Made by a program: the position numbers and the translations under genes. The notes beneath the pieces are model-generated. The model did no database searches. It was not told the origin of the DNA and saw nothing but the letters and a program-made list of their open reading frames with translations. Of a stretch of DNA of 64,000 bases, positions 63,065 through 64,000 are shown piece after piece (position 1 is the stretch's first letter; each line of letters begins with the position of its first letter). This DNA comes from Kibdelosporangium philippinense (GTDB lineage: Bacteria > Actinomycetota > Actinomycetes > Mycobacteriales > Pseudonocardiaceae), in the NCBI RefSeq assembly GCF_021390435.2, contig NZ_JAJVCN010000004.1, positions 662,501 through 726,500 of the forward strand, read 5' to 3'.

Positions 63065-64000
63065 GCCTGGGTGGGCTTTGGCCGATGGGTCACGCCTGGT
63101 TTTGATCAGGCTGGCCACGGTCACGATCACCAGGATTCCGATGATCACGCCGAGGCTGACCGGCGTCGAGACTTCCGGCACCCGCTCGTCGATGTCCACA
63201 TGCGCCCAGTGCAGGATCAGTTTCACGCCGATGAACGCCAGGATCACCGAAAGCCCGGCCGAGAGGTACACCAGCCGGTCGAGCAGGCCTTTCACAAGGA
63301 AGAACAACGCCCGCAGGCCAAGAAGGGCGAAAGCGTTTGCGGCGAAGACGATGTAAGGCTCCTCGGTCACGCCGAACACCGCGGGAATGGAGTCGAGCGC
63401 GAACAGCAGATCCACGCCGCCGATCGCCACCAGCACGACGAACAGCGGCGTGGCCAGCCTGCGCCCGTCGACGCGGGTGAAGATCTTGCTGCCGACGTAT
63501 TCGTCAGTGACCGGCACGACCCGGCGTGCCGTGTTCACGATGATGTTGTTCTCGATGTCCGGATCCTCGTTGCGGTGCCGGAACAACTGCACCGCCGTGT
63601 AGATCAGCAGCAGGCCGAACAACAGGAACATGAACGAGAACAGCGCGAGCAACGTGGCGCCGAGTGCGATGAAGATCCCGCGCATCACCAGTGCGAGCAC
63701 GATGCCGAACGTGAGCACCCTGTGCTGGTGCTCCTCCGGCACCGCGAACGTGGTCATGATGATGACGAAGACGAAGAGATTGTCCACCGACAGGCTCTTC
63801 TCCACGATGTAACCGGCGAAGTACTCCGCACCGGCTCCACCGCCGTACACGGCGGCGAACCACACGCCGAAGGCGATCGCGACCAGGACGTAGAACACCG
63901 ACCACAGGCTCGCTTCACGGAACCCGACCCGATGCGGCCGCACGGTTGCCAGCACCAGATCGACCGCGAGCAACACCAGGATCAGGGCAATGGTGAGGAC
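63035..64000 (-). CDS. TerC-family membrane protein (partial, N-terminus beyond right edge)
   Basis: At least 321 residues; the frame is open to the window edge (VLTIALILVLLAVDLVLATV), and the family usually starts some 10-20 residues further out. About nine hydrophobic helices. The metal-binding-type acidic motifs YIVEKSLSVDNLFVFVII and AIGGVDLLFALDSIPAVFGV are conserved. TerC proteins act in tellurite resistance and, by family knowledge, in metal (Mn) handling at the membrane. Its 3' end overlaps the convergent dehydrogenase gene by 30 bp. Confidence 0.92.
   Translation of the reverse strand, partial: VLTIALILVLLAVDLVLATVRPHRVGFREASLWSVFYVLVAIAFGVWFAAVYGGGAGAEYFAGYIVEKSLSVDNLFVFVIIMTTFAVPEEHQHRVLTFGIVLALVMRGIFIALGATLLALFSFMFLLFGLLLIYTAVQLFRHRNEDPDIENNIIVNTARRVVPVTDEYVGSKIFTRVDGRRLATPLFVVLVAIGGVDLLFALDSIPAVFGVTEEPYIVFAANAFALLGLRALFFLVKGLLDRLVYLSAGLSVILAFIGVKLILHWAHVDIDERVPEVSTPVSLGVIIGILVIVTVASLIKTRRDPSAKAHPGSLRANRPEK

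Noticed and set aside
1..64000. tRNA or rRNA genes
   Set aside because: No cloverleaf with a conserved T-arm GTTCGAATC-type block or rRNA signature was found by eye; a tRNA scan would settle it.

Overview
The window is high-GC DNA with frequent GTG/TTG starts, purine-rich Shine-Dalgarno sites, many Sec-type secreted proteins and typical actinomycete families (SARP regulator, SAV2177-type methyltransferase, MAB_1171c-type membrane protein, DUF6355, Pup). It is most likely a chromosomal segment of a filamentous actinobacterium, probably Pseudonocardiaceae-like; that placement is inference from gene content only.

Left part (1-9 kb): a minus-strand cassette of a DUF2017-like gene, a stand-alone Pup-like modifier ending in GGE, and a giant open frame of at least 2,736 codons that runs off the left edge. 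The giant protein has a WXG100/CpnT-like N-terminus, a long Gly/Pro/Ser linker, two copies of a domain of which only one keeps a single Cys, and an OmpA-like tail. About 1.5 kb without a convincing gene follows, holding two perfect palindromes and a strong hairpin.

Mobile-element zone (10.5-29.1 kb): an IS701-family element has cut off the 3' end of a three-gene ABC-three-component (Lamassu-like) defence-type operon (middle component, zinc-hook SMC-like ATPase, helical third protein). A 3.4-kb element carrying three overlapping tyrosine recombinases with matching palindromic termini sits inside an IS481-type transposase gene. Beyond it lie ISL3 fragments, a small secreted-protein locus, and two inverted copies of an IS5-like element flanking an MFS exporter. 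One of those copies is itself split by a second IS, and the composite truncates a trypsin-like protease gene.

Right part (29.5-64 kb): more ordinary chromosome. It holds a sugar ABC uptake operon with a Gfo/Idh/MocA dehydrogenase (its ATPase frameshifted in a C/G run), divergent from a two-component system; small secreted proteins including a ricin-type lectin; an IS110 element; an XRE/ImmA-IrrE/MAB_1171c operon next to a SARP regulator; an acyl-CoA ligase beside debris of xanthine dehydrogenase and GMC oxidoreductase genes; a PIG-L deacetylase; and a decayed contractile-injection-associated gene. It ends with a GH76 enzyme, a DUF4142 protein, two MITE-like elements, a 28-residue repeat protein, an ABC-2 exporter with an RseB/LolA-like lipoprotein-type partner, an M14 carboxypeptidase, a PKD protein, a racemase/methyltransferase pair, a 3-hydroxyisobutyrate dehydrogenase-like enzyme and a TerC protein that runs off the right edge.

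The most unusual items are the Pup-like/giant-protein cassette, the tyrosine-recombinase triad with covarying palindromic ends, and the IS-broken ABC-three-component operon.
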